A stretch of 5,592 nucleotides of DNA, taken from Lachnospiraceae bacterium UBA4317. GTDB taxonomy: Bacteria; Bacillota_A; Clostridia; Lachnospirales; Lachnospiraceae. A model generated the notes under the pieces. It worked only from the letters and a program-made list of their open reading frames with translations, was not told the DNA's origin and made no database searches. Of the stretch, positions 1 to 5,009 are shown piece by piece; the first letter of the stretch is position 1, and every line of letters begins with the position of its first letter. The position numbers and the translations under genes are program-made. Where the stretch lies: the NCBI GenBank assembly GCA_002394525.1, contig DGUF01000117.1, forward strand, positions 1-5,592. Reading direction: 5' to 3'.

Positions 1-2
1 AC

Positions 3-131
3 AGATTTTCGGAATATGTGTTTGCGGAGAAGGGGATCCTGTTGTATAATACAAGAGACCGGAGTTCCGCATCAGGACCGGAGTCATTTGAATCCAGATA
101 TCAGCAAAGAAAAATGATGAGCGAAGAATAG
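3..131 (+). CDS. C-terminal end of an unidentified upstream protein (5' end outside window)
   Basis: An open frame enters from the left edge and runs 42 codons to a TAG at 129-131. It begins RFSEYVFAEKGILL and ends in a hydrophilic tail finishing KMMSEE. The stop codon overlaps the first base of the lexA ribosome binding site and lies 13 bases before the lexA ATG, typical of adjacent genes in one transcript. I do not recognise the protein with confidence. The YVFAEKGIL segment loosely recalls the C-terminal end of RadC/JAB proteins, but that is a weak pattern match. An open frame of 42 codons can arise by chance, so its reality rests on the close spacing and sensible composition. Confidence 0.5.
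   Translation, partial: RFSEYVFAEKGILLYNTRDRSSASGPESFESRYQQRKMMSEE
11..24 (+). promoter_or_regulatory. candidate degenerate LexA (SOS) box upstream of lexA
   Basis: GGAATATGTGTTTG keeps the GAA-N-NNNN-GTT core and spacing of the Gram-positive LexA box (CGAAC-RNRY-GTTYC), with three mismatches by my alignment. It overlaps the possible -35 of the candidate lexA promoter, where bound LexA would block transcription. Autoregulation of lexA is usual in Firmicutes. The site is imperfect and falls inside a probable upstream coding tail, so chance is a real alternative. Confidence 0.3.
23..50 (+). promoter_or_regulatory. candidate sigma-A-type promoter for lexA
   Basis: A perfect TATAAT lies at 45-50. 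A poor -35 (TTGCGG, matching only the TTG) sits 16 bases upstream at 23-28 and overlaps the possible LexA box. The start of transcription would fall about 85 bases before the lexA ATG. The -10 also reads as in-frame Tyr-Asn codons of the upstream tail, so this would be an internal promoter. Confidence 0.3.
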
Positions 132-137
132 AGGAGG
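131..137 (+). promoter_or_regulatory. lexA ribosome binding site
   Basis: GAGGAGG is followed by a 7-base spacer to the ATG at 145. It supports this start over the in-frame ATG at 157 (Met5). Its first base is the last base of the upstream TAG, so translation may be coupled. Confidence 0.8.
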
Positions 138-144
138 CCCCTAT

Positions 145-780
145 ATGAGATCCAAAATGACAGCAGACGGCAGGCGTCTGACCGCCAAACAGGAAGAGAT
201 ACTGGAATACATCAAGGAAGTGATCCTTCAGAAGGGATATCCCCCCACTGTGAGGGAGATCTGTGAGACTGTGGGACTCCGTTCCACCTCCTCGGTGCAC
301 GCCCATCTCTCCACGCTTGAGAGGAACGGCTTTATCCGGAGGGATCCCACCAAGCCCCGCGCGATCGAGATCTGCGACGACAGCTTCCAGATGGTCCGCA
401 CAGAGATGACCTCTCTCCCCGAGGTCGGAGATGTCGCGGCCGGCCAGCCCATCCTGGCCCAGGAGAACATCGTCAGCTACTTCCCCGTTCCCTCCGAGAT
501 CGTTCCGTCCGGCGAATCCTTTGTTCTGAGAGTGCGCGGCGAGTCCATGATCAACGCAGGTATTTTCGACGGGGACAAGCTCTTTGTCAATTCCTGCAGC
601 ACTGCCTCCAACGGCGAGATCGTGGTCGCGCTCGTGGACGATTCCGCCACCGTCAAGACCTTTTACAAGGAGAAGGGCCACATCCGTCTGCAGCCCGAGA
701 ACGACACCATGGATCCCATCATCGTGGACGACTGCACGATCCTCGGGAAGGTCTTCGGTGTCTTCCGCCTGATCCGCTGA
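145..780 (+). CDS. lexA: LexA, SOS-response transcriptional repressor (self-cleaving serine peptidase)
   Basis: LexA represses DNA-damage genes and cleaves itself when stimulated by RecA filaments on single-stranded DNA. The 211-residue length is normal for the family. The N-terminal winged helix-turn-helix covers about residues 12-77, including GYPPTVREI and the recognition segment STSSVHAHLSTLERNGF. The C-terminal S24-type peptidase half follows. The self-cleavage bond is Ala99-Gly100 in DVAAGQP, the nucleophile is Ser134 in RGESM, and the general base is Lys171 in ATVKTF. The intervals from cleavage site to Ser (35) and from Ser to Lys (37) equal those of E. coli LexA (84, 119, 156), so the protein looks intact and active. 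It is convergent with the rsfS operon. A degenerate LexA box upstream suggests autoregulation. No divergent yneA-type SOS gene is visible here. Confidence 0.98.
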   Translation: MRSKMTADGRRLTAKQEEILEYIKEVILQKGYPPTVREICETVGLRSTSSVHAHLSTLERNGFIRRDPTKPRAIEICDDSFQMVRTEMTSLPEVGDVAAGQPILAQENIVSYFPVPSEIVPSGESFVLRVRGESMINAGIFDGDKLFVNSCSTASNGEIVVALVDDSATVKTFYKEKGHIRLQPENDTMDPIIVDDCTILGKVFGVFRLIR

Positions 781-894
781 CCGGACCCGGCCCGCTGAAA
801 CAGTGTCCTTATAACAGGTCTCCCGGGCTGCATAATACTAAAAAAGCGGCCTGAAAACCTCCGCCAGAGGAGATCATCCTGAAACAGTGACCAG

Positions 895-938
895 AAAAAA
901 GCCCCGCCGCGGCGGCATTATCATGCCGTCGCGGCGGG
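895..938 (-). terminator. intrinsic terminator of the rsfS-end operon, possibly bidirectional
   Basis: A 15-base-pair stem (903-917 with 924-938, one G-T wobble) encloses a 6-base loop. Read on the minus strand it is followed after two bases by six T (plus-strand A-run 895-900), a good Rho-independent terminator about 120 bases after the rsfS stop. Read on the plus strand it is followed only by a weaker T-rich stretch (ACTCTTATTC), so it may also stop lexA transcription less efficiently. I found no better terminator for lexA between 781 and 900. Confidence 0.87.
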
Positions 939-945
939 ACTCTTA

Positions 946-1020
946 TTCAGATCTTTTACTCAGTTTTGTCCGGACCTGCTGTCCGGATCTTTTATCCGGA
1001 ACTGTATTCCAGATCTCTTA
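946..1020. repeat. degenerate 13-base tandem repeat downstream of rsfS
   Basis: The unit is close to TCCGGATCTTTTA. Four units stand exactly in register at 969, 982, 995 and 1008, the first three each opening with TCCGGA and the fourth with TCCAGA. A fifth copy (TTCAGATCTTTTA, 11 of 13 matching the 982 unit) lies at 946-958, separated from the array by a 10-base remnant. The repeat sits in the rsfS 3' region between its stop and the terminator. It has no evident coding role. Chance enrichment of TCCGG in this GC-rich DNA could contribute. Confidence 0.55.
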
Positions 1021-1030
1021 TTCCGGGCCG

Positions 1031-1046
1031 CTCCTGTCCGCAGGAG
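1031..1046 (-). other. small hairpin just downstream of rsfS
   Basis: CTCCTG (1031-1036) and CAGGAG (1041-1046) form a perfect 6-base-pair stem with a 4-base loop, 12 bases past the rsfS stop on the minus strand. Flanking CCGG/GGCC blocks could extend it imperfectly. No T-run follows, so it is not a terminator by itself. It may stabilise the 3' end of the transcript, which is an inference. Confidence 0.35.
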
Positions 1047-1058
1047 TCCGGGGCCGGA

Positions 1059-1457
1059 TCAGAGTGACTCCGGATCGATCTGGGTGCCGTCCTTCCAGAT
1101 CCTCTCGAGATCATAGAAGAGGCGGTTCTGCGCATCGAAAAGATGAATGATGACATCGCCGAAGTCCAAGAGGACCCAGTTGGCAGACTGGTATCCCTCG
1201 ACCTGTCTGGGCGCGGCGCCGGCGCGGCCCAGGCGCTGTTCCACTTCATCCGCCATGGCCTGGACCTGGGTCCGGTTGTTTCCGCTGGCGATGATGAAAT
1301 AGTCCGCCAGGACCGAGACCTCTCCGATATCAATGATGCGGATATCCTCCGCCTTTTTGTCCTCGAGGGCAGCGATCGCCAGCTTTGCAAGTTCTGAGGA
1401 CCGCTCCTTGCCGCCTTCTTTGGCGGATGCATTCATTTTTTCATTCAGTTCGCTCAT
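1059..1457 (-). CDS. rsfS: RsfS (YbeB/Iojap family), ribosomal silencing factor
   Basis: RsfS binds protein L14 on the 50S subunit and blocks 30S joining when nutrients are limiting. The 132-residue protein contains the whole domain from about residue 21: SELAKLAIAALEDKKAEDI, then ADYFIIASGNNRTQV (51-65), then the C-terminal signature NWVLLDFGDVIIHLFDA with RLFYDLERIW (about 93-121). The first 20 residues (MSELNEKMNASAKEGGKERS) are hydrophilic and exceed the usual family start, with Met8 as an alternative. An AAAGGAAGG stretch at 1461-1469 ends 3 bases before the ATG; its AAAGGA core gives 6-base spacing and supports 1457. It lies 17 bases after the yqeK stop and is the last gene before the operon terminator. 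This order, next to nadD and yqeK, is typical of Firmicutes. Confidence 0.96.
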   Translation of the reverse strand: MSELNEKMNASAKEGGKERSSELAKLAIAALEDKKAEDIRIIDIGEVSVLADYFIIASGNNRTQVQAMADEVEQRLGRAGAAPRQVEGYQSANWVLLDFGDVIIHLFDAQNRLFYDLERIWKDGTQIDPESL

Positions 1458-1474
1458 AAGCCTTCCTTTCCAAC

Positions 1475-2071
1475 TCAGTCATAAATATTCTTTTCCGCAT
1501 ACATACGATTATAATAATCATAAGTTTTCTGCGTCATGGGATCCACCGGATTTCCGGTCGAATTCAGATAGACCAGGGTATCATAGAGGATCTTGCGCAG
1601 AGCCCCGTCAATATCCTCGAAAGCCATTTTCCTGATTTCAGGAAGGTTTTTGGCCGAGAAGCGTCCCGGTTCTATATAGTCCGCCACAAAGATGATCTTT
1701 TCCAGCAGGGACATGCCCGGCCTTCCGGTCGTGTGATAGCGGATGGCATTGATGATATCCGGATCCGTATAACCGTATTTTTCAGCGGCGAGGACACTTC
1801 CCGCCTTGGAGTGCAGCAGAGACCCGCTCCCGGCCTCAAATTCCGATACCGCAAGTCCGACTTTTTCGCAGATCCTCTGCATCTTCCTCACATCAATGCA
1901 CTTGGCGCAGTCGTGCAGCAGTCCTGCGATTTCCGCTTTCTGCAGGTCAGCGCCGTAGCACATGGCCAGGGAGGACGCAGTGCCGGCCACAGCCATCGTG
2001 TGGACAAAGCGCTTGTAGTTGAGCTCCTGCTCCAGTGTCCTGATCAGATCCAATTTGGAAAACTTTTTCAA
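1475..2071 (-). CDS. yqeK: YqeK, HD-domain bis(5'-nucleosyl)-tetraphosphatase (symmetrical)
   Basis: YqeK-family proteins hydrolyse diadenosine tetraphosphate (Ap4A) symmetrically to ADP with an HD metal site. In the 198-residue form the expected metal ligands are visible: His24 (RFVHT), His53-Asp54 (LLHDCAK), His87 (SLLHSKAG), His113 (RYHTTGRPGMS) and Asp131 (FVADYIEPGR). The C-terminal PVDPMTQKTYDYY is also family-like. I chose a TTG start at 2071 because an AGAGG lies 8 bases upstream, the protein then begins just before the conserved region, and the length fits the family. The frame stays open to a GTG at 2194 (239 residues), but that extension is Arg/Lys-rich, low in complexity and lacks a good ribosome binding site. 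yqeK follows nadD and precedes rsfS by 17 bases. Confidence 0.93.
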   Translation of the reverse strand: MKKFSKLDLIRTLEQELNYKRFVHTMAVAGTASSLAMCYGADLQKAEIAGLLHDCAKCIDVRKMQRICEKVGLAVSEFEAGSGSLLHSKAGSVLAAEKYGYTDPDIINAIRYHTTGRPGMSLLEKIIFVADYIEPGRFSAKNLPEIRKMAFEDIDGALRKILYDTLVYLNSTGNPVDPMTQKTYDYYNRMYAEKNIYD

Positions 2072-2079
2072 TCCCGTTT

Positions 2080-2084
2080 CCTCT
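2080..2084 (-). promoter_or_regulatory. ribosome binding site favouring the TTG start of yqeK
   Basis: The minus strand reads AGAGG here, 8 bases before the TTG at 2071, and a GGAAGG lies slightly further upstream. The competing GTG (2194) and ATG (2185) have no comparable site at proper spacing. Confidence 0.5.
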
Positions 2085-2223
2085 TCCTTCCGTCCTGCCT
2101 TCCGGCATTTCCGGAGTCGTCCGGCTGTTTTTTCCCGGGGCTCCGCCAGATGGCGGACACGCCCGCCTGTAGTCTGCGCCGTCATGGGGCGCACACCCGC
2201 AGGTGATGGTCCTCAGGGAAAGC

Positions 2224-2239
2224 ACCGGTCTTTACCGGT
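2224..2239 (-). other. ACCGGT hairpin overlapping the nadD stop codon
   Basis: Two ACCGGT copies (2224-2229 and 2234-2239), each itself palindromic, can pair across a 4-base loop containing part of the nadD TAA. Only GCTTTCCC follows on the minus strand, too poor in T for a convincing terminator. It opens the 160-base spacer (2072-2231) before the preferred yqeK start. A second symmetric hairpin, TCCGCC-AGAT-GGCGGA, lies in that spacer at 2142-2157. Confidence 0.35.
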
Positions 2240-2924
2240 AGATTCCTTTTTCTATTATATACCTTTCCACCCTGTCCGGCACCAGATAATGTATGGTTCT
2301 TCCATTTTTTACGCGTTCCCGTATATCGGTCGATGATATGCCGATGGAAGGGATGGACAGGACATGGATGTCCGCGCCGTGCCGGTCCCGCAGGTCCCTG
2401 ACCGCCTCATAAAAAGCCTCCAGCGGGGTGCCGTCCTCGCGGACAGCGGCCAGCAGGGTGCAGTTGGCAAAGATCAGGCCGGGATCCTTCCAGGTGAGAA
2501 TGGTCCTGACCGAGTCCGCCCCCACGATAAAATAGAAGTGGTCCAGGGGATGGAGCCTGCGCAGAGCCAGCAGGGTCTCACTCGTGTAGGTGTTGCCCTG
2601 GCGCCGCATCTCAAAGTCCGAGGCCCTGAAATGGAGGTTGTCCTCAGCCGCAAGGCGGGTCATCTCATAGCGGACCTGAGAGGACAGAACCTTATCCTCC
2701 CGGTCGTCCTTGAGGTAGGAATGCCCGGACGGCATCAGCAGGACCTCGTCCAGGGAAAAGGCGTCGTAGGCCGCTTCGGCAATGATCAGATGGGCCATGT
2801 GGATGGGATCAAAAGTCCCGCCCAGAATCCCGATCCTTCTGCCCTGCGCACTCTCCGCCTTCTCTGACGGGTCCGGCCCGGCGATAGCAGTTCCGGCCTC
2901 TGTTTCCTGACTGTAATGTTTCAT
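2232..2924 (-). CDS. nadD: NadD, nicotinate-nucleotide adenylyltransferase
   Basis: NadD transfers AMP from ATP to nicotinate mononucleotide, giving nicotinate adenine dinucleotide and pyrophosphate in cytoplasmic NAD synthesis. The Rossmann-like nucleotidyltransferase fold starts at about residue 30. The ATP-binding motif is GGTFDPIHMAH (35-45), with the two histidines of the H-x-x-H pair, and ISSTDIRER (196-204) is the C-terminal ISSTxIR motif. DHFYFIVGADSV (128-139) and TWKDP (144-148) are also typical of NadD. The first 29 residues (MKHYSQETEAGTAIAGP and on) are an extension lacking in most homologues. The start is nevertheless well supported by an AAGGAGG 5 bases upstream, and no alternative ATG, GTG or TTG lies in frame just before the core. 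It follows yhbY by 47 bases. Confidence 0.97.
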   Translation of the reverse strand: MKHYSQETEAGTAIAGPDPSEKAESAQGRRIGILGGTFDPIHMAHLIIAEAAYDAFSLDEVLLMPSGHSYLKDDREDKVLSSQVRYEMTRLAAEDNLHFRASDFEMRRQGNTYTSETLLALRRLHPLDHFYFIVGADSVRTILTWKDPGLIFANCTLLAAVREDGTPLEAFYEAVRDLRDRHGADIHVLSIPSIGISSTDIRERVKNGRTIHYLVPDRVERYIIEKGIYR

Positions 2925-2929
2925 CCCTG

Positions 2930-2936
2930 CCTCCTT
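2930..2936 (-). promoter_or_regulatory. nadD ribosome binding site
   Basis: The minus strand reads AAGGAGG with a 5-base spacer (CAGGG) to the ATG at 2924. It supports the unusual N-terminally extended start. Confidence 0.8.
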
Positions 2937-2971
2937 CCGGCCGGTTCCGGATCCGGCCTGCCGCAGCGTCT

Positions 2972-3277
2972 TTACATGTTTTTCTTTTTGGGGAGCACGA
3001 TGACCGGCTTCTCGCGGAAGGGCTTGTAGAGTATAAATTTCCTGCCGATCACAGTGACAAGCTCGGATCTGGACCTCTCCGCCACCATCTCGGCGCAGGC
3101 CCGGACGTCCTCCAGTACATTTTTCTGGACGGCCCCCTTGACGAGCTCGTGTGTGTTGAATGCCTCCTCAGCGGACTTTACCACCTCCGGCGTCACTCCC
3201 TGCATACCGACCTGGATAATGGGATCCAGAGAGTTGGAAAGGCCGGTCAGATAGGCCCTCTGCTTACTTGTCAGCAT
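2972..3277 (-). CDS. yhbY: YhbY/YqeI family CRM-domain RNA-binding protein
   Basis: YhbY proteins are single CRM (KH-like) domains that associate with pre-50S particles and are thought to help large-subunit assembly. From the chosen ATG the protein has 101 residues, close to the 96-97 of B. subtilis YqeI and E. coli YhbY. Visible features are LTSKQRAYLTGLSNSLDPII at 2-21, the GxxG loop VGMQGVT (23-29), HELVKGAV (43-50) and the final strand VIGRKFILYK (77-86), followed by a basic tail PKKKN. A GGAGG 8 bases upstream of 3277 selects this start. The frame extends to 3340, but the extra 21 residues (MLSGHSIFIMIYQ and on) precede the ribosome binding site and are probably untranslated. It follows obgE after 134 bases, as in many Clostridia. 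Confidence 0.94.
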   Translation of the reverse strand: MLTSKQRAYLTGLSNSLDPIIQVGMQGVTPEVVKSAEEAFNTHELVKGAVQKNVLEDVRACAEMVAERSRSELVTVIGRKFILYKPFREKPVIVLPKKKNM

Positions 3278-3285
3278 ATATTGTT

Positions 3286-3290
3286 CCTCC
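3286..3290 (-). promoter_or_regulatory. ribosome binding site deciding the yhbY start
   Basis: The minus strand reads GGAGG, followed by 8 bases to the ATG at 3277. It lies inside the frame of the longer ORF from 3340, arguing against that start. Confidence 0.75.
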
Positions 3291-3346
3291 ACATACAAGT
3301 GTTGATAAATCATTATGAAAATGGAATGCCCTGACAGCATCCCAAA

Positions 3347-3413
3347 GGCCCGACCCCCGTTCTTCCGCGGGCCCAGGGCCGGCAGACAGGCCCCGAATGG
3401 ACCACCGCCTGTC
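3347..3413 (-). other. inverted repeats in the obgE-yhbY gap
   Basis: Two inverted repeats occupy the gap. GGCCCG (3347-3352) pairs with CGGGCC (3368-3373). GACAGGC (3385-3391) pairs with GCCTGTC (3407-3413), overlapping the last bases of obgE. On the minus strand the first is followed only by TTTGGG, so neither is a convincing intrinsic terminator. They could mark an mRNA processing or partial attenuation point between obgE and yhbY. Confidence 0.3.
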
Positions 3414-4707
3414 AGTCGTAGAACTCAAAGCCGTGGCCGTAGAGGCGGACGGTATCGCCCTCTTTGCAGCCGATCCTCTTGAGTTCATCGATGATGCCGT
3501 TGTCCACCAGGAATTTCTGGAAAAAGACAAAGCCCTTTTCCGTCTCAAGATTGGTATAGCCCAGCATGCGCTCGATCCTGGGGCCCTCGACCCTGTATTC
3601 TCTGGTCTTGGGGTCATATGTGACCGTGTAGGGTGCGGTCTCTTCCGCCAGTTCGGTCTCGGGATCGTACTCCTGCTCGAAGGTCACGGTCTGGGCCGGC
3701 ATCCGGGCCAGGACATCGCTGACATGATAGAGCAGGTCGCGCACTCCCTGACCTGTGGCGGCCGAGATCGGAAAGACCTCGATCCCCAGAGGCTCGCAGT
3801 AGGCGCGGATCTCTTCGACGGGATCTTTTTCTCCCTCCCCGGTCTGGATCAGGTCGCATTTGTTGGCGGCTATGATCTGCCTTCTGGTCGAAAGGTCAAT
3901 GGCATAGCGGGCGAGCTCCCGGTTGATGGCCATGATGTCCTCGATGGGGTCTCTCCCCTCGGTTCCGGCCGCGTCCACGACATGGATCAGGATCCTGGTC
4001 CTCTCCAGGTGGGCCAGGAATTCATGTCCGAGCCCCGCGCCGTCAGCGGCACCCTCGATGAGTCCGGGAATGTCCGCCATGACAAAGCCGGGAGCATCCT
4101 CCAGGTCCACGACGCCCAGAATGGGCTGCAGGGTCGTGAAGTGATAATTGGCGATCCTGGGCCTGGCGTTGCTGGACATGGACAGGAGGGTCGATTTTCC
4201 GACATTGGGAAAGCCGACCAGGCCGACGTCAGCGATCATCTTTAGCTCGAGCAGCAGCTCCAGAGACCTGGAGGGCTGGCCCGGCTGGGCGTACTTGGGC
4301 GCCTGCATGGTCGATGTGGCATAGTGCATGTTGCCGTTGCCCCCGCGGCCGCCGCGCAGGATCACATAGCGGCGCAGGTCGCCGGACATATCGGCAATGA
4401 CCTTGCCGCTGTTTGCCTCCCTGATCACAGTTCCCTCGGGGACCTTGATCTCAATGTCCTGGCCCTTTTTGCCCGCCATCCGCTTCTTTTTTCCGTCCTC
4501 GCCGTGCTGAGCCGCATATTTGCGGACATGGCGGAAGTCGGTGAGGGTATTGAGGCCCTCGTCCACGACAAAGACGACGTCGCCTCCCTTGCCGCCGTCC
4601 CCTCCGTCGGGGCCGCCCGCGGGGACATATTTTTCACGGCGGAAGGAGACATGACCGTCCCCGCCCTTGCCGCTTGATACAATGATTCTGGCTTTATCAA
4701 TAAACAT
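3412..4707 (-). CDS. obgE: ObgE/CgtA, ribosome-assembly GTPase
   Basis: Obg is an essential GTPase that binds the 50S subunit, monitors its maturation and responds to (p)ppGpp. The 431 residues show all three parts. The glycine-rich Obg fold covers about 1-158, with GGPDGGDGGKGGDV (31-44) and LRGGRGGNGN (117-126). The G domain follows: P-loop GFPNVGKS (165-172), G2 in YHFTTL (188-193), G3 DIPGLIEGA (212-220), G4 NKCD (282-285) and G5 SAAT (315-318). A C-terminal OCT domain covers about 355-431 (EYRVEGPRIERMLGYTN and following), the form typical of Gram-positive Obg. A GGGAG 6 bases before the ATG supports the start. No residue of the GTPase motifs is missing. It is separated from rpmA by a terminator and a repeat array, so it probably has its own promoter or depends on readthrough. 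Confidence 0.99.
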   Translation of the reverse strand: MFIDKARIIVSSGKGGDGHVSFRREKYVPAGGPDGGDGGKGGDVVFVVDEGLNTLTDFRHVRKYAAQHGEDGKKKRMAGKKGQDIEIKVPEGTVIREANSGKVIADMSGDLRRYVILRGGRGGNGNMHYATSTMQAPKYAQPGQPSRSLELLLELKMIADVGLVGFPNVGKSTLLSMSSNARPRIANYHFTTLQPILGVVDLEDAPGFVMADIPGLIEGAADGAGLGHEFLAHLERTRILIHVVDAAGTEGRDPIEDIMAINRELARYAIDLSTRRQIIAANKCDLIQTGEGEKDPVEEIRAYCEPLGIEVFPISAATGQGVRDLLYHVSDVLARMPAQTVTFEQEYDPETELAEETAPYTVTYDPKTREYRVEGPRIERMLGYTNLETEKGFVFFQKFLVDNGIIDELKRIGCKEGDTVRLYGHGFEFYD

Positions 4708-4734
4708 TCTGGTCTCCCGATCTCCCCTGGCAAA

Positions 4735-4888
4735 AGCTGATAGCTATTAGCTGTTAGCTATTAGCTATTAGTTATCTGCTAAAACCTAAAAGCCAACATC
4801 TGATGTCTAAAAACCAGCAGCTAAGAGCTAAAAGCTAAAAGCTAAGAGCTAAAAACTAAAAACTAACAGCTGACAGCCAACAACTCAA
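4735..4888. repeat. phased heptamer repeat array (AGCTnnn, about 22 units) between rpmA and obgE
   Basis: Units begin every 7 bases from 4735 to 4882 without losing register. At the obgE side the units are AGCTGAT, AGCTATT, AGCTGTT, AGCTATT, AGCTATT. In the middle (4770-4818) they are diverged, for example TGCTAAA, ACCTAAA, AGCCAAC, GTCTAAA. At the rpmA side they are AGCTAAG, AGCTAAA, AGCTAAA, AGCTAAG, AGCTAAA, then AACTAAA, AACTAAC, AGCTGAC, AGCCAAC. AGCT is its own complement, so the obgE-side units read AGCTAAT or AGCTAAC on the minus strand. The two halves are thus in opposite orientation and can fold as a long imperfect hairpin. The array is much richer in A+T than the flanks and would lie in the obgE 5' leader if transcription starts upstream of it. 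Confidence 0.92.
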
Positions 4889-4928
4889 AAAGCTCCCGGC
4901 AGAAGCCCTGTGTCATCTGCCTGGAGCT
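4887..4928 (-). terminator. intrinsic terminator of the prp-rpmA transcript
   Basis: AGCTCC (4891-4896) pairs with GGAGCT (4923-4928), and GGCAGA (4898-4903) pairs with TCTGCC (4916-4921). The result is a 12-base-pair stem with one C/T mismatch and a 12-base loop. On the minus strand it ends in GGAGCTTTTTGAG, giving a run of five T. It lies about 145 bases after the rpmA stop, and its T-run directly abuts the heptamer array. It probably ends most transcription from the L21/L27 operon before obgE. Confidence 0.87.
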
Positions 4929-4949
4929 CACTTGATTACAGATGTCAGA

Positions 4950-4971
4950 TCCGCGGGGAAGTTCCCGCGGA
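4950..4971 (-). other. hairpin in the rpmA 3' untranslated region
   Basis: TCCGCGGG (4950-4957) and CCCGCGGA (4964-4971) form a perfect 8-base-pair stem with a 6-base loop. No T-run follows on either strand, so it is not an intrinsic terminator. It may be part of a structured 3' end upstream of the terminator. Confidence 0.45.
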
Positions 4972-5009
4972 CAACCCGGCTGTCTGTCATTTTCGCCTCT
5001 GCCGCTGCC

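Noticed and set aside
840..864. Second minus-strand terminator (GCGG/CCGC followed by six T)
   Set aside because: The stem is only 4 base pairs with mismatches inside. The T-run is good, but the hairpin is too weak to call beside the much stronger one at 895-938.
887..1150. 87-codon plus-strand frame starting at GTG in the lexA-rsfS gap
   Set aside because: It translates through the terminator hairpin and the 13-base repeats into antisense rsfS, has no well-spaced ribosome binding site and is rich in Arg and Ser.
2364..2867. 167-codon plus-strand frame opposite nadD
   Set aside because: It is antisense to a clear NadD with all motifs, and the translation shows no recognisable domain.
3278..3340. 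N-terminal extension of yhbY to 3340
   Set aside because: The GGAGG for the internal ATG at 3277 lies inside it, the extra residues are not family-like, and the shorter protein matches the family length.
3312..3346. Minus-strand promoter for yhbY using CATAAT
   Set aside because: The -10-like CATAAT has no acceptable -35 at 16-18 bases; the closest match (CTGTCA) is only 14 bases away.
3397..4245. 282-codon open frame on the plus strand opposite obgE
   Set aside because: It lies wholly within a confidently identified obgE, resembles no known protein, and is the kind of antisense frame that GC-rich coding DNA produces.
4735..4888. Heptamer array as a CRISPR array or origin iterons
   Set aside because: Units are 7 bases with no unique spacers, and there are no cas or replication genes nearby. 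The spacing is far too short for CRISPR, and nothing resembles DnaA boxes.
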